DNA from: Haloquadratum sp.
GTDB taxonomy: Archaea > Halobacteriota > Halobacteria > Halobacteriales > Haloferacaceae
NCBI GenBank assembly: GCA_028275165.1
Contig: JAQCNF010000100.1
Coordinates: 1-64,000, forward strand
Direction: 5' to 3'
Length of the DNA: 64,000 nt
Part shown: positions 1-9,171 of the stretch, piece after piece
How the letters are laid out: every line of letters starts with the position of its first letter
Position numbering within the stretch: position 1 is the stretch's first letter
Position numbers and translations under genes: made by a program
Notes under the pieces: generated by a model
What the model saw: the letters and a program-made list of their open reading frames with translations, nothing else
Told to the model about the DNA's origin: nothing
The model's database searches: none

Positions 1-212
1 GGAACCGCGAGGTTCGACCGCTTGGGTGAGAGTCACGTCGAGAAACCGCGTGACGATGACACGCTTGCGGATGGGAGCACGTGTGGCGGTGCCATAGGAC
101 GCTCCCGGCCGAGGGACCCGCCGACGCCGGGAGAGACGGAACCGAACCGGAGCGACCGGGTTCCCTGCTGTGGAAGGGAAGCCCCGCCGTTTACGACGGG
201 CGAGGACGTCAC
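1..212 (+). pseudogene. 3' end of an IS200/IS605-type tnpB (OrfB) with right-end hairpin
   Basis: The first ~200 bases are distinctly GC-rich compared with what follows. An open frame runs in from the left edge without a stop and has the Arg/Pro/Thr/Ser-rich low-complexity character of the tail of haloarchaeal OrfB/TnpB proteins. It ends over a hairpin (about 183-201) followed by GAGGACGTCAC. That closely matches the right-end pattern of other elements in this window (hairpin, then GAGGATGTCA). The catalytic part lies outside the window, so whether the gene is intact cannot be judged. The identification rests on the hairpin and the tail composition. The open frame continues to about 315, but the part beyond the hairpin is probably not coding. 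Confidence 0.45.
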
Positions 213-398
213 AAGGATACAATCGCAGATACGCTCAGTGCTCATTATCACGACAATGGCTGATCTCGATCTGTGTAACAGCTATTTGAACGGATATATC
301 AGGCTGAAAGGATGAAATGCATTACTTTCGTTTTGCTTTGTTCCGTTCAACAGTCTCGCCGCAATCGTGTCTGTGTAATGAGTGTGGAGAAATATAAC

Positions 399-851
399 TC
401 AGCGGATTGAGTCATGAAGGAGCGAGTTAGGGTCGCTCCCATCAATCGAGCTGGTGAGTTTTTGTTGAGTTTCAAGTCCTGCCTGGTACCGTGAAATGAT
501 CTCTGATTGATGCCGAGGACATGCCGGGATTGCCACCATCCCATCACCGATCTGAATCACTGGATGTCCAGGTTCGTATGGGGCTAACTGGCACCCAGGA
601 CATGAAATTCCTCCAGCAGGATAGTACTCAAGTCGTTCGGCAGAATCACTTGTCGTTAATCCACAAATGGAACTGAACTGGTCACCATGGGTATCACAGC
701 TGATCATCGGTATTGTGAGATTATCGATTATAAAGAATGAGATGCTCTCTCGCTGTGCAGATTCTAAAGCTTCTCGACATTCATCACAGCCGATATTCGC
801 CTGTGCGAGAAACTCGCCTTCCTGTGCCGACGGTGTCTCTGCGGGGCGCAT
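399..851 (-). CDS. Conserved-looking small cysteine-containing protein, function unknown
   Basis: This 150-residue acidic protein has a CxxC pair near residues 22-25 (CDEC), a second CPGC near residue 84 and several histidines. The layout suggests bound zinc, but no family was recognised. It has no signal peptide and no membrane segment. The ATG at 851 follows an AT-rich stretch (tatattatat) that could be its promoter, giving a very short leader. It is flanked by IS605-type debris on both sides and has no partner in the same direction, so context gives no role. Composition is typical for the window and it is probably a real haloarchaeal gene. Confidence 0.6.
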   Translation of the reverse strand: MRPAETPSAQEGEFLAQANIGCDECREALESAQRESISFFIIDNLTIPMISCDTHGDQFSSICGLTTSDSAERLEYYPAGGISCPGCQLAPYEPGHPVIQIGDGMVAIPACPRHQSEIISRYQAGLETQQKLTSSIDGSDPNSLLHDSIR

Positions 852-1052
852 ATATTATATAATGTGGCCTACAGAGGTATATATGACATCATTAGCCGTT
901 GCCCCGTCGTCAAGCCCTGTTCCCCTTGAGCTACCTACCAGTATGTACCAGCTGAAGCTAAATGGTTGTTTTGACGACGTCTGAGAGGGCCGAAGTTAAC
1001 CATTGAGACACGACTCCGGCTGTCGGGCGGTACACTGGCTCCCATCGTGTTG

Positions 1053-1085
1053 GCTTCATCCCACGGCCCAAGCCGATTGGCTTTC
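1053..1085 (-). repeat. Solo IS605-type left-end hairpin
   Basis: On the minus strand the bases read as a hairpin followed by CCGTGGGATGAAG. This is nearly the same as the left end of the MITE at 13.3-13.6 kb (AGCCGTGGGATGAA). No transposase frame is attached. The gap 852-1343 holds nothing else recognisable apart from weak similarity to MITE interior sequence (GACAGCCGGAG near 1010-1025). Confidence 0.45.
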
Positions 1086-1343
1086 GCCTCGCCACTGCGG
1101 TAATCCGATCGTCTCTGTTCTTCGGCTCAAAGCTAGGTATCAAGAGACCTCCCCGTGGCGGGATTAGATATTCGTCCTCAAGCAACTGGTTTGGGTGAGA
1201 CTATCGCTTGTGAGTGCGAGAGTTGGAACCGGTCCTGGGCGAGTTTAGAGACTCCACTCAACGCAGTTGTAAGCCGGCCATATCGTGCAATGTGGTATCC
1301 TGTGACTCGCATTTTTTACAATGACAGCAGCACTACTATCTGT

Positions 1344-1580
1344 ATGCACACTCCTGGTCCCGATGCCGATACTGCATTTCGAACTGGACAAATTATTGCG
1401 ACAATTATTGGATTATCTGTCGTCGGGCTGCTCTGGTACAGTGGGGCTTTTTCGTTGTATTTCACTATATACGTGTTATTGTTTCTCTTTCCGATCTATT
1501 TGATATTATCAGCCGCTGTGTTGAGCGTCTGGTTGGGATATAATACCGATCTGACTCAATTCCAGGCTGAGCTCTCCTGA
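1344..1580 (+). CDS. Small integral membrane protein, unknown function
   Basis: From the ATG at 1344 this encodes 78 residues starting MHTPGPDADTAFR. A polar N-terminus of about 15 residues is followed by two hydrophobic helices (residues about 16-35 and 38-63) and a short acidic tail ending in LS. The open frame extends upstream to 1155, but that part is repeat-derived and overlaps the solo hairpin region, so the internal ATG is preferred. Small two-helix proteins of this type are common and uncharacterised in haloarchaea. No operon partner is present. Confidence 0.5.
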   Translation: MHTPGPDADTAFRTGQIIATIIGLSVVGLLWYSGAFSLYFTIYVLLFLFPIYLILSAAVLSVWLGYNTDLTQFQAELS

Positions 1581-1749
1581 AGCACCTCGGGGTCAAGTGG
1601 TTTGAGAGACGAACTCGGAGTCATCACCGAAAAGTTCGTCTCCCGTACGAGTGGCTTCTCGTTCCCACAGTTTATGTGAGCCTGATTAGGGCGTTCCGCA
1701 CAGAGATACTCCCAAGGCACTCACACCCTGAACCATCCAATCGTTGAGC

Positions 1750-2219
1750 CACCCTTGACATCAGGTTGTTTTGAGTCTCGACGGTTGGCTCGGTTGTGGT
1801 CAGTGGCTTCACGTTACTCAATACCAGCCATTCTCAGTTCTTATGACTGGAAGTCTATTGAGAGGCGGCACAATTCAATCCAACTTCTTCAACGCCTTGC
1901 TCCGCAATCGAGACACACGCTTGCTAGTATGAAAGTCGTATTCGAGCGTTTTGTTGTAAACGGGTCGAGATTTGGTTGTTGTATCGTCCAGGACTCCTGT
2001 GTCGCCACTTGTGATGTTGAGTTCGAAGTTGAGCGTTTTGTGGCAATTTCTATCATTCGATACTGGTATTGTGGTCTCAGGAGTTTTACCGCTCAGTATT
2101 GTTGGTGTTTGGTAGGCAGACGGGATTCAGCCCCTCAAGTCTGGGGAGACTCCCCGTTGCTCTCTATTGTTTTGTATAGAGAGGGCTCTGACTGCTGGAC
2201 TTTCCAGGTGGTGACATGA
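1750..2219 (-). pseudogene. Degenerate IS605-type element: left end plus broken tnpB N-terminus
   Basis: Read on the minus strand, a GC-rich hairpin at about 2121-2158 has the left-end layout (GGGGCTGAATCCC). It is followed by a frame at about 2062-1875 with the flavour of a TnpB N-terminus: KTLNFEL, then VYNKTLEYD, ending KALKKLD before a TGA. The rest of the transposase is missing. The region 1581-1750 holds nothing else identified. Plus-strand frames here are cysteine- and tryptophan-rich and are not believed. The assignment is by pattern only. Confidence 0.35.
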
Positions 2220-2268
2220 TTTAAATATCTCCTCCGACGCAGCTGCTAGGCTCAGACAAGGGAGAATA

Positions 2269-2928
2269 TCAGTTCTCGCGATTCACCTCTGCAATCGTGG
2301 CCGCAATCAAGTTTCGCATCCCGCGTCGTAACCGACCGCTCATCGCAGTTGAAGAGAGACCCAATGCCCCAGCCACTTCGCTCAGCGAGACGTCTCTCGG
2401 CTCGCTGAAATACCCTCGATTGAATGCTATCTGTAGCGCGGTTCGCTGTTCGTCTGTCAGTCCATACGATTCATCACCACCTGCATCTTCATTTGAGTAT
2501 ATCTCAATGATATCGAGACGAATATTTTCTTTTGCAGCATACTCCCAGATGCTATTCAGCGCTTGCCGCTCTGGTAACAATAGATGAACGAGCCATCCCT
2601 CACTTTTTGTCTTTGTGCTCATCAAGAATCCATTCACATCTGTCACCACAGTACTGATGAGTTTCGTCTCAGGAGTATGCTCTATATAATAGATACTAGT
2701 CTCGTTAGTCCGGTCAACTAACTCGAACTTATCAACAGTCTCATCAACGTCGAGTAACTGCTCAAGTTCATGTGGGTTGTCATATTCGATGAGGAATGGA
2801 AATACAGTTGAACCAGGATCAGTCGTCCCTTGTGTGATGACTTGGATATGGATATCATCCAGCTGTCGAAGTGTTGGAACCAAAGAGAGCTGTTCATGTT
2901 CGATATACACTTTTGCGGTGATTGACAT
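2269..2928 (-). CDS. HTH-10 (bacterio-opsin activator type) transcriptional regulator
   Basis: This 219-residue cytoplasmic protein has a divergent N-terminal sensor-like half, roughly residues 1-150, and a C-terminal HTH-10 domain from about residue 158. The domain shows the family pattern LTDEQRTALQ, then GYFSEPR, then a helix-turn-helix (VSLSEVAGALGLSS) and a recognition helix (MSGRLRRG). Proteins of this family regulate rhodopsin, respiratory and redox genes in haloarchaea, but the target here is unknown. Upstream at 2980-2991 lies ATGCTTAATTTT-like sequence, also found just upstream of the second HTH-10 gene (5276-5287). The divergent gene at 3225 encodes an aminotransferase. The spacer between them (about 300 bp) holds no other feature. 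Confidence 0.85.
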   Translation of the reverse strand: MSITAKVYIEHEQLSLVPTLRQLDDIHIQVITQGTTDPGSTVFPFLIEYDNPHELEQLLDVDETVDKFELVDRTNETSIYYIEHTPETKLISTVVTDVNGFLMSTKTKSEGWLVHLLLPERQALNSIWEYAAKENIRLDIIEIYSNEDAGGDESYGLTDEQRTALQIAFNRGYFSEPRDVSLSEVAGALGLSSTAMSGRLRRGMRNLIAATIAEVNREN

Positions 2929-3224
2929 GGAATTTAATTTGGACGCTTAATCCGAGTTGCTATAGCATTACAGACACCTATGCTTAATTTTATCTTCCAA
3001 CGTTCCTGTCAAGACAGTTCTATGCGATGATGGATATGCTCACATACAGTAACATGAGACATTCAGATAGTATCCGCACCCTTACATTCGGAGTCTTGGA
3101 TACCCTCGAGATGAATGCATATGCTGAAGTGCTGTCTATCTATGAACCAGAGATATTTACATTGCCTGTGATATATTATTAGTATTCAAGGAGCGCATTT
3201 CGATGATCATATTCAATTGTATCA

Positions 3225-4355
3225 ATGAGCATGATACCGACTGAGCTAAGAGAATCAGTCCCGGCTTTCGATGATGTTCGATACATGAACACTGGTGCGA
3301 GCGGCCCGACACCGCGATCGGTGCTCGAGGCAGGACAGGCTGAACTTGAGAGCCACGAATGGGAGTCAGCAGGTGATGATGGCCCCTATCCACACGCATT
3401 CAATCTCTACGATACGGTTCGCGACTCTATTGCTAGCTTTATTCAGACAACTTCAGAAGAGATTGCACTTACACAAAGCACGAGCGATGGAATCAATCGG
3501 ATTGCCACGGCGATTGAATGGGAGCCTGGCGATGTGATCGTACGAACTGACCTCGAGCATCCAGCAGGAGTCTTACCATGGGAGAGGCTAAAACAAAAAG
3601 GGTGTGAAGTCAGGGTAGTTCCGACTGAGAATGGCCGCATACACAGAGATGATTTCACTGACGCCATCCAGGGTGCAAAGCTCGTGTGTCTGAGTGCAAT
3701 TACGTGGAACTATGGGACTGTGCTTCCGGTTGCGGAGTTATCAGCAGAAGCAGCGGACGCTGGGGCATTTGTTCTTGTTGATGCAGTCCAATGGCCAGGA
3801 CATCTTCCATTGGATGTCAGTTCTTGGGATGCTCATGCAGTCGCGATGGCCAGTCACAAGTGGATGCTTGGTCTTTGGGGTGCTGGATTTCTCTATATTG
3901 ATCGGGCAGCCTTGTCGCGCTTAGAGCCTGCACAAATCGGGTATCGCAGCGTTGCTCAAATGTCTTCGGGCGGATATGAACTCCATTCAGGCGCACAGCA
4001 ATTTGAAGTTGGAACGACAAGCACTGCACCGTATGTCGCTCTCGATTCGGCTGTGACTCTGCTCGAGGATATCGGTCTGCCAGCGATTGAGTCGCACATA
4101 CTGAGTCTCGCCGAATTATTGACCGATTCAATTGACGCTGAACGTATCTACAGCCCACGAGACCCAGAGACTGGCTTAGTTACTATCCAGGTTGAGAATC
4201 CAGATACGACAATTGAACGGTGTAAAGACGAGTACAACTTAGTGCTCCGAACTTTGCCAGAGCCTTCCGATGCGATTAGAGCCTCGATACACGCATACAA
4301 TACGAGAGAAGATGTTGAGATATTGGTCGAGGCACTTGACCGTATAGCCAAGTGA
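3225..4355 (+). CDS. Class V aminotransferase (SufS/isopenicillin-epimerase-like fold)
   Basis: This 376-residue PLP-dependent enzyme of fold type I carries expected family landmarks. These are YMNTGASGP near 20-28, EHPAGVLPW near 111-119 (PLP-stacking His112), DAVQWPGH at 186-193 (Asp186, Gln189) and the Schiff-base lysine Lys212 in ASHKWM. True cysteine desulfurases of the SufS type have a mobile active-site cysteine near the C-terminus. Here the equivalent region (TLPEPSDAIRASIHAYNT) has none, so an aminotransferase, epimerase or lyase role is more likely than sulfur transfer. Start could be the ATG at 3225 or 3231. The gene stands alone, divergent from an HTH-10 regulator. The substrate cannot be told from sequence. 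Confidence 0.85.
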   Translation: MSMIPTELRESVPAFDDVRYMNTGASGPTPRSVLEAGQAELESHEWESAGDDGPYPHAFNLYDTVRDSIASFIQTTSEEIALTQSTSDGINRIATAIEWEPGDVIVRTDLEHPAGVLPWERLKQKGCEVRVVPTENGRIHRDDFTDAIQGAKLVCLSAITWNYGTVLPVAELSAEAADAGAFVLVDAVQWPGHLPLDVSSWDAHAVAMASHKWMLGLWGAGFLYIDRAALSRLEPAQIGYRSVAQMSSGGYELHSGAQQFEVGTTSTAPYVALDSAVTLLEDIGLPAIESHILSLAELLTDSIDAERIYSPRDPETGLVTIQVENPDTTIERCKDEYNLVLRTLPEPSDAIRASIHAYNTREDVEILVEALDRIAK

Positions 4356-4589
4356 ACTCTCTCAGCCCACTCGCCCCTGATAGTCGATTATTGACAGGGG
4401 GACTGAGTCGGCACCAGCTGAATACGCGTGTATACCGGAGACAAATCGATTAGAAGCATCCGCTGAGAGTCGTTTTGATGAACAGAGATAGAAAGCAGCT
4501 TAACTGGCTTGGGTCGTCCGGGAGTCGGGGATTTCTAACATGAAGAGAATCGAATATCCTCAACCGATTTTACTTGACCTCAGATCAGT

Positions 4590-5255
4590 TCACGAAAGGA
4601 TTTCAGAGAGGAGCTTGCGTTGCGCTACAGCAATGTGTTCGGTGAACGTTGATAAGCCAATATCCAACTCTCCAGCCACCATCGTCGCGTTTGCGTCTCT
4701 TGGATAACTGAAGTATCCCATGTTGTATGCTGTCCGTAGTACCTCTCTCTGTCTTTCGGTGAGTGCACCTCGATCGACCAATGTGCGGTCTTGCTTCTTT
4801 CCACCTTCCTTTGCATTAGCGTGCACTAAGTATCGGAGTTCGACTCGATCAGCGACCTCGTCAAGTCGTGACACAATGTCGCGTAGTTTTTCAACGTTTT
4901 CAAGATGCAATGTCAGATAAAGTGTTCCAGAATTGACTCGCACGTCCGCAACTGGAGAGCCGGCTGACTCCACTACATCACAGGCGCATCGAGTTGTTTC
5001 GTCTCGGTCGAATCGATACACCGTTTCGTTCCCAACATCAACGAGCGGCTCGATTGCAAATGACGACTGTGGGAGAGATGGTGTGGTCTCCTTGCCAGCA
5101 CGAAACTCTTCGACGATATTCCCATCCGGGCCTGCCTGTGCCCAAGAGATATCTGAGATATCTCCGCAGCCGGATGTAGAGAGTGTTGCCACTGGACAGT
5201 TATCTGGGTCATGCACAGCTAACTCGGTTCGAACACCATCTACCATCATTCGCAT
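4590..5255 (-). CDS. HTH-10 (Bat-type) regulator next to the retinal-synthesis gene
   Basis: This 221-residue protein has an N-terminal beta-rich domain (about 1-150) and a C-terminal HTH-10 domain with LTERQREVLRTAYNMGYF, then YPRDANATMVAGEL, then the HTH ending AVAQRKLL. It lies divergently from the Brp/Blh-like gene at 5611. In Halobacterium, bat (an HTH-10 protein) and brp are neighbours that control bacterio-opsin and make retinal. The arrangement here suggests this regulator belongs to the retinal/carotenoid system, but it lacks the large PAS/GAF part of Bat proper. ATG at 5255; AT-rich sequence (TTTTTATT) lies immediately upstream. Confidence 0.85.
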   Translation of the reverse strand: MRMMVDGVRTELAVHDPDNCPVATLSTSGCGDISDISWAQAGPDGNIVEEFRAGKETTPSLPQSSFAIEPLVDVGNETVYRFDRDETTRCACDVVESAGSPVADVRVNSGTLYLTLHLENVEKLRDIVSRLDEVADRVELRYLVHANAKEGGKKQDRTLVDRGALTERQREVLRTAYNMGYFSYPRDANATMVAGELDIGLSTFTEHIAVAQRKLLSEILS

Positions 5256-5610
5256 ATCGCGCTGGCAGAATAAAAATGCTTAATTTTCACCCAGACGGCT
5301 GTCTCCGACTTGCTCCTGGGAGTATTCTACGGACCGATAGCGTGAGAGACACACCTCTGACACAGAAATCCTCGCTGCCGAACACCACGGCAGCACTGTA
5401 CTTGTCTCAGCCAGTCGCTGAACTCGCCTGATCTTAGCTAGCACTGAGTGAGAGTCACTACACAAACTCAAATGAAATCCCGACTGTTGGTTTCAACCTA
5501 TTCGGTCTGCCCTGCCTGTAGATAGAAACTCATGTGAGACTCTGTTCGCCTAAGAGAACCCGCATCATCAGGGTGTGTGAGTAACCACATTTTCGAACAT
5601 AACCGCAAAC
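5256..5610. other. Intergenic, divergent promoters of regulator and blh
   Basis: About 355 bases lie between the HTH-10 regulator and the Blh-like gene. They contain ATGCTTAATTTT (5276-5287), which recurs upstream of the other HTH-10 gene, and a small inverted repeat GCTGCC...GGCAGC near 5377-5396. No open frame of merit and no recognisable bop-type upstream activator box were seen. Confidence 0.4.
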
Positions 5611-6663
5611 ATGAGTACAGTACATGCGCGCAACTTATTTGATATTACCACAGTTGCACTCACGACCTCCCGAGCAAGCATCGTGGGACTCATCATTATC
5701 TTCTTGGGAATACGGCTATTGAATATCTCAATTCCACTGGAAACACAAGCGGCGATATATCTCGTTGGAATGGTTGCACTCAATCTCCCGCACGGTGGGT
5801 ATGAACACTTCATGAATCTTCGTCGCCGTGCCATGAAATTTCGTGGGAAGTATATACTTGGTTATCTTCTCATGGCTGGTGGCTTCATCGGCCTATTTTT
5901 ACTCGCCCCAATAGTTGGTCTAGCTCTTTCCATCGGCATTGCTGTTGCGAAGGGCGGTGGTGGTGATATATACGTGCTGAAATCGACAACTGGCGCAGAG
6001 CACATCAAATCCACGATACAGATGTATCTGGCTGTTGGAGCCCGAGGAGGTGCTGTCATGGCCGTCCCAATAGTTGCTTTCCCAGAGAGCTTTCACCGCT
6101 TTTCTGAGTTGATGGTGAGCATGATTCATCCCGAAGGGATTGGTGCCATTGGGTCGTATTTCAGCATTACCGGACCGCTCATCGGTATCGGATATGGACT
6201 GGTCTTCATTGGACATGTGTGGCTCGGCTTTCGTAATCGCGAGGGGACTGGCTCGTGGGAGATCGATGTGGCAGAGACAATATTACTGGTCGTGTACTTC
6301 GCCATTGTCCCGGTCGTCATCGCAGTCGGGTTGTATTTTCCGCTGTGGTATTCAGCCCGTCAAATTGCTCGTGAATTATCAGTCGATAAATCACCTACTA
6401 CTCAAACGGACATACTCGGTTGTCCAGAGACAGACCCCACCTCTGTCGCGCTGCGTGCATGGTTCGTATTAATCGCTGGGGCACTCGCCACGGCATCTGT
6501 CGTTGTTGTATTCTGGTTTGCCATTCCGAATCCGCTTCCGAGTGGGTCAGTGCAACTTAGCGGAGTCGCGTTCTGGAGTGTGTTTATCAGCGTGATTGCA
6601 CTTCCGCATGTGGCAATCGGTGGTATACTAGACAGACAGCGTGGGATCTGGTATGTCCCTTGA
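5611..6663 (+). CDS. blh: Brp/Blh-family beta-carotene 15,15'-dioxygenase
   Basis: This 350-residue polytopic membrane enzyme is of the family that cleaves beta-carotene to two retinal molecules. About eight to nine hydrophobic helices are visible. The family's iron-ligand histidines sit in motifs such as LNLPHGGYEHF (residues about 57-67), FHRF and SMIHPEG near 150-170, and LPHVAIGG near the C-terminus, before DRQRGIWYVP. Retinal is needed for bacteriorhodopsin and halorhodopsin proton and chloride pumps. The gene is divergent from a Bat-type regulator and 0.8 kb from a phytoene desaturase, so carotenoid precursor and product genes are clustered. No rhodopsin gene is inside the window. Brp and Blh paralogues cannot be separated by eye. 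Confidence 0.88.
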   Translation: MSTVHARNLFDITTVALTTSRASIVGLIIIFLGIRLLNISIPLETQAAIYLVGMVALNLPHGGYEHFMNLRRRAMKFRGKYILGYLLMAGGFIGLFLLAPIVGLALSIGIAVAKGGGGDIYVLKSTTGAEHIKSTIQMYLAVGARGGAVMAVPIVAFPESFHRFSELMVSMIHPEGIGAIGSYFSITGPLIGIGYGLVFIGHVWLGFRNREGTGSWEIDVAETILLVVYFAIVPVVIAVGLYFPLWYSARQIARELSVDKSPTTQTDILGCPETDPTSVALRAWFVLIAGALATASVVVVFWFAIPNPLPSGSVQLSGVAFWSVFISVIALPHVAIGGILDRQRGIWYVP

Positions 6664-6938
6664 TGTGATCTACCAGTCTATCTTCGTGATGTCCTCAGGG
6701 AGCACTATCTTGTATGATGAACATAACTACTCCTTCTGAGGTGCTGTTGAACAGCAAGCACATGTTTCAGGAACATCCGCTTTGATTCGTGAGTCGGGCT
6801 GGAAAGTTCGACTACGACTCCTCGCGTGGTACAAAATCTATTGGAGCGTTCTGCAACCTGGTCGTAGGGCTCACTTCTGGATACCACTTCAACTCACTCC
6901 AGACCAGCAAGGATTGTAGGATGACATACTCGATGACG

Positions 6939-7108
6939 AATCGACTCCCGCGAACTTCGCTTGCAGAAACACCGAAAAACGTGGACGCTTCATGTCACCG
7001 TCGAATACGAGATCGAAGACACGTCTGAATTACCCGACAACCCGAATCGGGTTGGATTTGATATTGAAGGGGCCGATGTTAGTCACGGGCTGTGCCCCCC
7101 GGTATGAC
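6939..7108 (+). pseudogene. Internal fragment of a tnpB transposase
   Basis: A frame not starting with a normal start codon reads RELRLQKHRKTWTLHVTVEY, then EIEDTSELP, then RVGFDIEGAD, before a stop. This resembles the stretch leading into the first RuvC-like motif of TnpB (hydrophobic strand, then GxDxG). Only about 50 residues survive; the N-terminal part upstream (6664-6939) is frameshifted and the C-terminal part is gone. It lies in the 0.8-kb gap between blh and crtI. I place it in the IS605 family by pattern, not by alignment. Confidence 0.45.
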
Positions 7109-7480
7109 ACCCCTATCAAACCCCTATGACTCAACGGAAAGGAAGCCAAGCGACTCCGCACGGAGACGACATTTGTTTTATTGCACATGATGTAGACCTG
7201 AAGAGAGCCTGTCAGTGAAACAGATAGGCGATGACGCGGGACAGGTGCAGTCGCGATACCGCACGACTCAGTGTGAGCAGAGCGTCCCAGCGTCGATAAC
7301 ACTCACACTGTGTTGGGAGTCGAAAGCGAACTACTACTCACTGACATTCTCTTTGTGTAGAGTGCCCCTCACGACGGAGAGGATATCACACGACGGCTAT
7401 GGCTACGGCCACAGTCACGGGCAAATAAAACCGCCCTCACTGCCTGAATGTGGCGGCTCTTACATCTCCCGTCGCCCAAG
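7109..7480. other. Intergenic, nothing coding recognised
   Basis: About 370 bases follow the tnpB fragment up to the 3' end of crtI. A short inverted repeat CCGCC...GGCGG near 7431-7453 lies just beyond the crtI stop codon and could be part of a transcription end for either strand. The open frame at 7215-7628 overlaps crtI on the other strand and is rejected. Confidence 0.3.
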
Positions 7481-9016
7481 TCAGTTACGTGCCTTCATTG
7501 GGTTGAGCCGACTAAATCTTGATGAGCGGTCCGAATCCACGTCATTTTTGATCGCCTGCGTTACGTGCTCTGCACTAATAAGACACATAGGCATCCCAAT
7601 TCCTGGGTTGGTGAATGATCCAACATAGTACAGACTTGGAACTGCCGTTGATCGGTGATCCGGTCTAAATGGCCCTGTCTGTCGAAGTGTGTGTGCGAGC
7701 CCCAGTGCTGTACCATCAGGGTATCCCATCGCTGCAAACTCGCTGATGCATGCTTCTTCTTGGAAAACGATTCGGCCACGTAAGTCGACACCAGTGTATG
7801 CTGCGATATCATCAAATACTCTCGATCGGAACTGCTGACGCTGAGCCTCATTATCGGGAAGCCCTGGTGCGATAGGAACAAGAATAACGAGAGTTGAATA
7901 GCCGTCTGGGGCGACAGTGTCGTCAGTTGCTGTTGGGACGTTAAGATAATACGATGGATTCTCTGGCCATTGCTTCTCATCGAATATTGAATTAAAATGC
8001 GGTTCCCAGTCTGTCGGTAACACGAGTGAATGATGATCTAGTGTTTCTATTTCACCCTCGACACCAAGATAGAGTAAAAACGCAGAGGGGGCATATGTAC
8101 GATTCTCCCAGTACGATTCGCGATGATCTCGAACGCCCGTGGCCAGTAATTCACGCTCAGTATATGCCGGTGGGGCGGCACTTACACCACGATCAAATTG
8201 GGGTGTTCCTTTCTCTGTTTCAAATTGAATCCCGTTTGACACTGTCTGAATCGATTGAACACCTGTTGCTGTACGGATAGTGACTCCCTGATTATGAGCC
8301 AAACGCACCAGTCCATTTACGACACTCGCAATACCACCCTCTGGATAGTAGACGCCCATATTATAATCGACGTGACTCATGAGCGAGTACAGCGCAGGCG
8401 TGTTGTATGGTGACCCACCAAGAAAAACGAGTGTATACTGTAAGAGCTGCTGTAGTTTCGTCGACTCGAAATACCCAGAGACGTGCTCGTCCATTGATCC
8501 AAGCAATGTCACTCCGCGAGCTGTCTTCAACAGACTGGGGTCAATCCAATGACGAAGGCGTGGACGGTGTTCGTAAACGAACTCTTCCATGCCGATATGA
8601 TACGCTTCCTTGGCCTCCTCAAGATATGTTTCAAGTTTCTCGCCGGCACCCGCCTCATATGATTCAAACAACGCTCGCTGCCCTGCTCGGTCTGCAGGGA
8701 CAATGGCAGTATCGCCATCTTTCCAAAAGACCTGATAATTCGGATCCAACTGTCTGAGTGAATAATACTGCTCAGGCGTTTCATCAAAGTGGGCGAAAAA
8801 CCGCTCAAAGACATCAGGCATTAGATACCACGAGGGGCCAGCGTCAAACTGGAATCCATCTTGCGAGATCTGGGTTGCGACACCACCCAGTTGCTCTTGT
8901 TGTTCATACAGCGTCACGTCAGCACCAGCGTTAGCGAGCAGTGACGCGGTAGCGAGTCCACTGATTCCACCACCGATAATACCGATTGATTCAGTCTCAA
9001 GTGTCGTGGCTGTCAT
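7481..9016 (-). CDS. crtI: CrtI-type phytoene desaturase (carotenoid biosynthesis)
   Basis: This 511-residue FAD-dependent amine-oxidase-fold enzyme has an N-terminal dinucleotide-binding site IGIIGGGISGLATASLLANA (residues about 12-31), then the glutamate loop YEQQEQLGGVA. DAGPSWYLMPDVFERFF (about 57-73) is typical of bacterial/archaeal CrtI. The C-terminus has YYVGSFTNPGIGMPMCLISA, the conserved CrtI FAD/C-terminal signature. It converts phytoene to lycopene, the precursor of bacterioruberin and beta-carotene. Haloarchaea usually carry several CrtI homologues, including CrtD 3,4-desaturases, so a different desaturation step is possible. The start is the ATG at 9016. Its nearby partner is blh, which would consume beta-carotene downstream. 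Confidence 0.85.
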   Translation of the reverse strand: MTATTLETESIGIIGGGISGLATASLLANAGADVTLYEQQEQLGGVATQISQDGFQFDAGPSWYLMPDVFERFFAHFDETPEQYYSLRQLDPNYQVFWKDGDTAIVPADRAGQRALFESYEAGAGEKLETYLEEAKEAYHIGMEEFVYEHRPRLRHWIDPSLLKTARGVTLLGSMDEHVSGYFESTKLQQLLQYTLVFLGGSPYNTPALYSLMSHVDYNMGVYYPEGGIASVVNGLVRLAHNQGVTIRTATGVQSIQTVSNGIQFETEKGTPQFDRGVSAAPPAYTERELLATGVRDHRESYWENRTYAPSAFLLYLGVEGEIETLDHHSLVLPTDWEPHFNSIFDEKQWPENPSYYLNVPTATDDTVAPDGYSTLVILVPIAPGLPDNEAQRQQFRSRVFDDIAAYTGVDLRGRIVFQEEACISEFAAMGYPDGTALGLAHTLRQTGPFRPDHRSTAVPSLYYVGSFTNPGIGMPMCLISAEHVTQAIKNDVDSDRSSRFSRLNPMKARN

Positions 9017-9171
9017 TTTTGCGATTCCGATATGTGAGATAATGTGATATGAGATAGTTTCCGTATACAGTCCCCAATCATGTGCATTAGATAATATGTC
9101 AAAACAACGGGTAACGGAATCGCCGTGATACTGCGGGCATTCAGACAGGAATTAAAAAAACCGAAGTTTGT

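Noticed and set aside
1755-2219. 154-residue plus-strand frame, Cys/Trp-rich
   Set aside because: The other strand shows IS605-type left end and tnpB-like residues; the plus-strand frame has no acidic bias.
4370-4440. CCCCTG...CAGGGG inverted repeat after the aminotransferase
   Set aside because: The loop is long and no T-tract follows, so it was not called a terminator.
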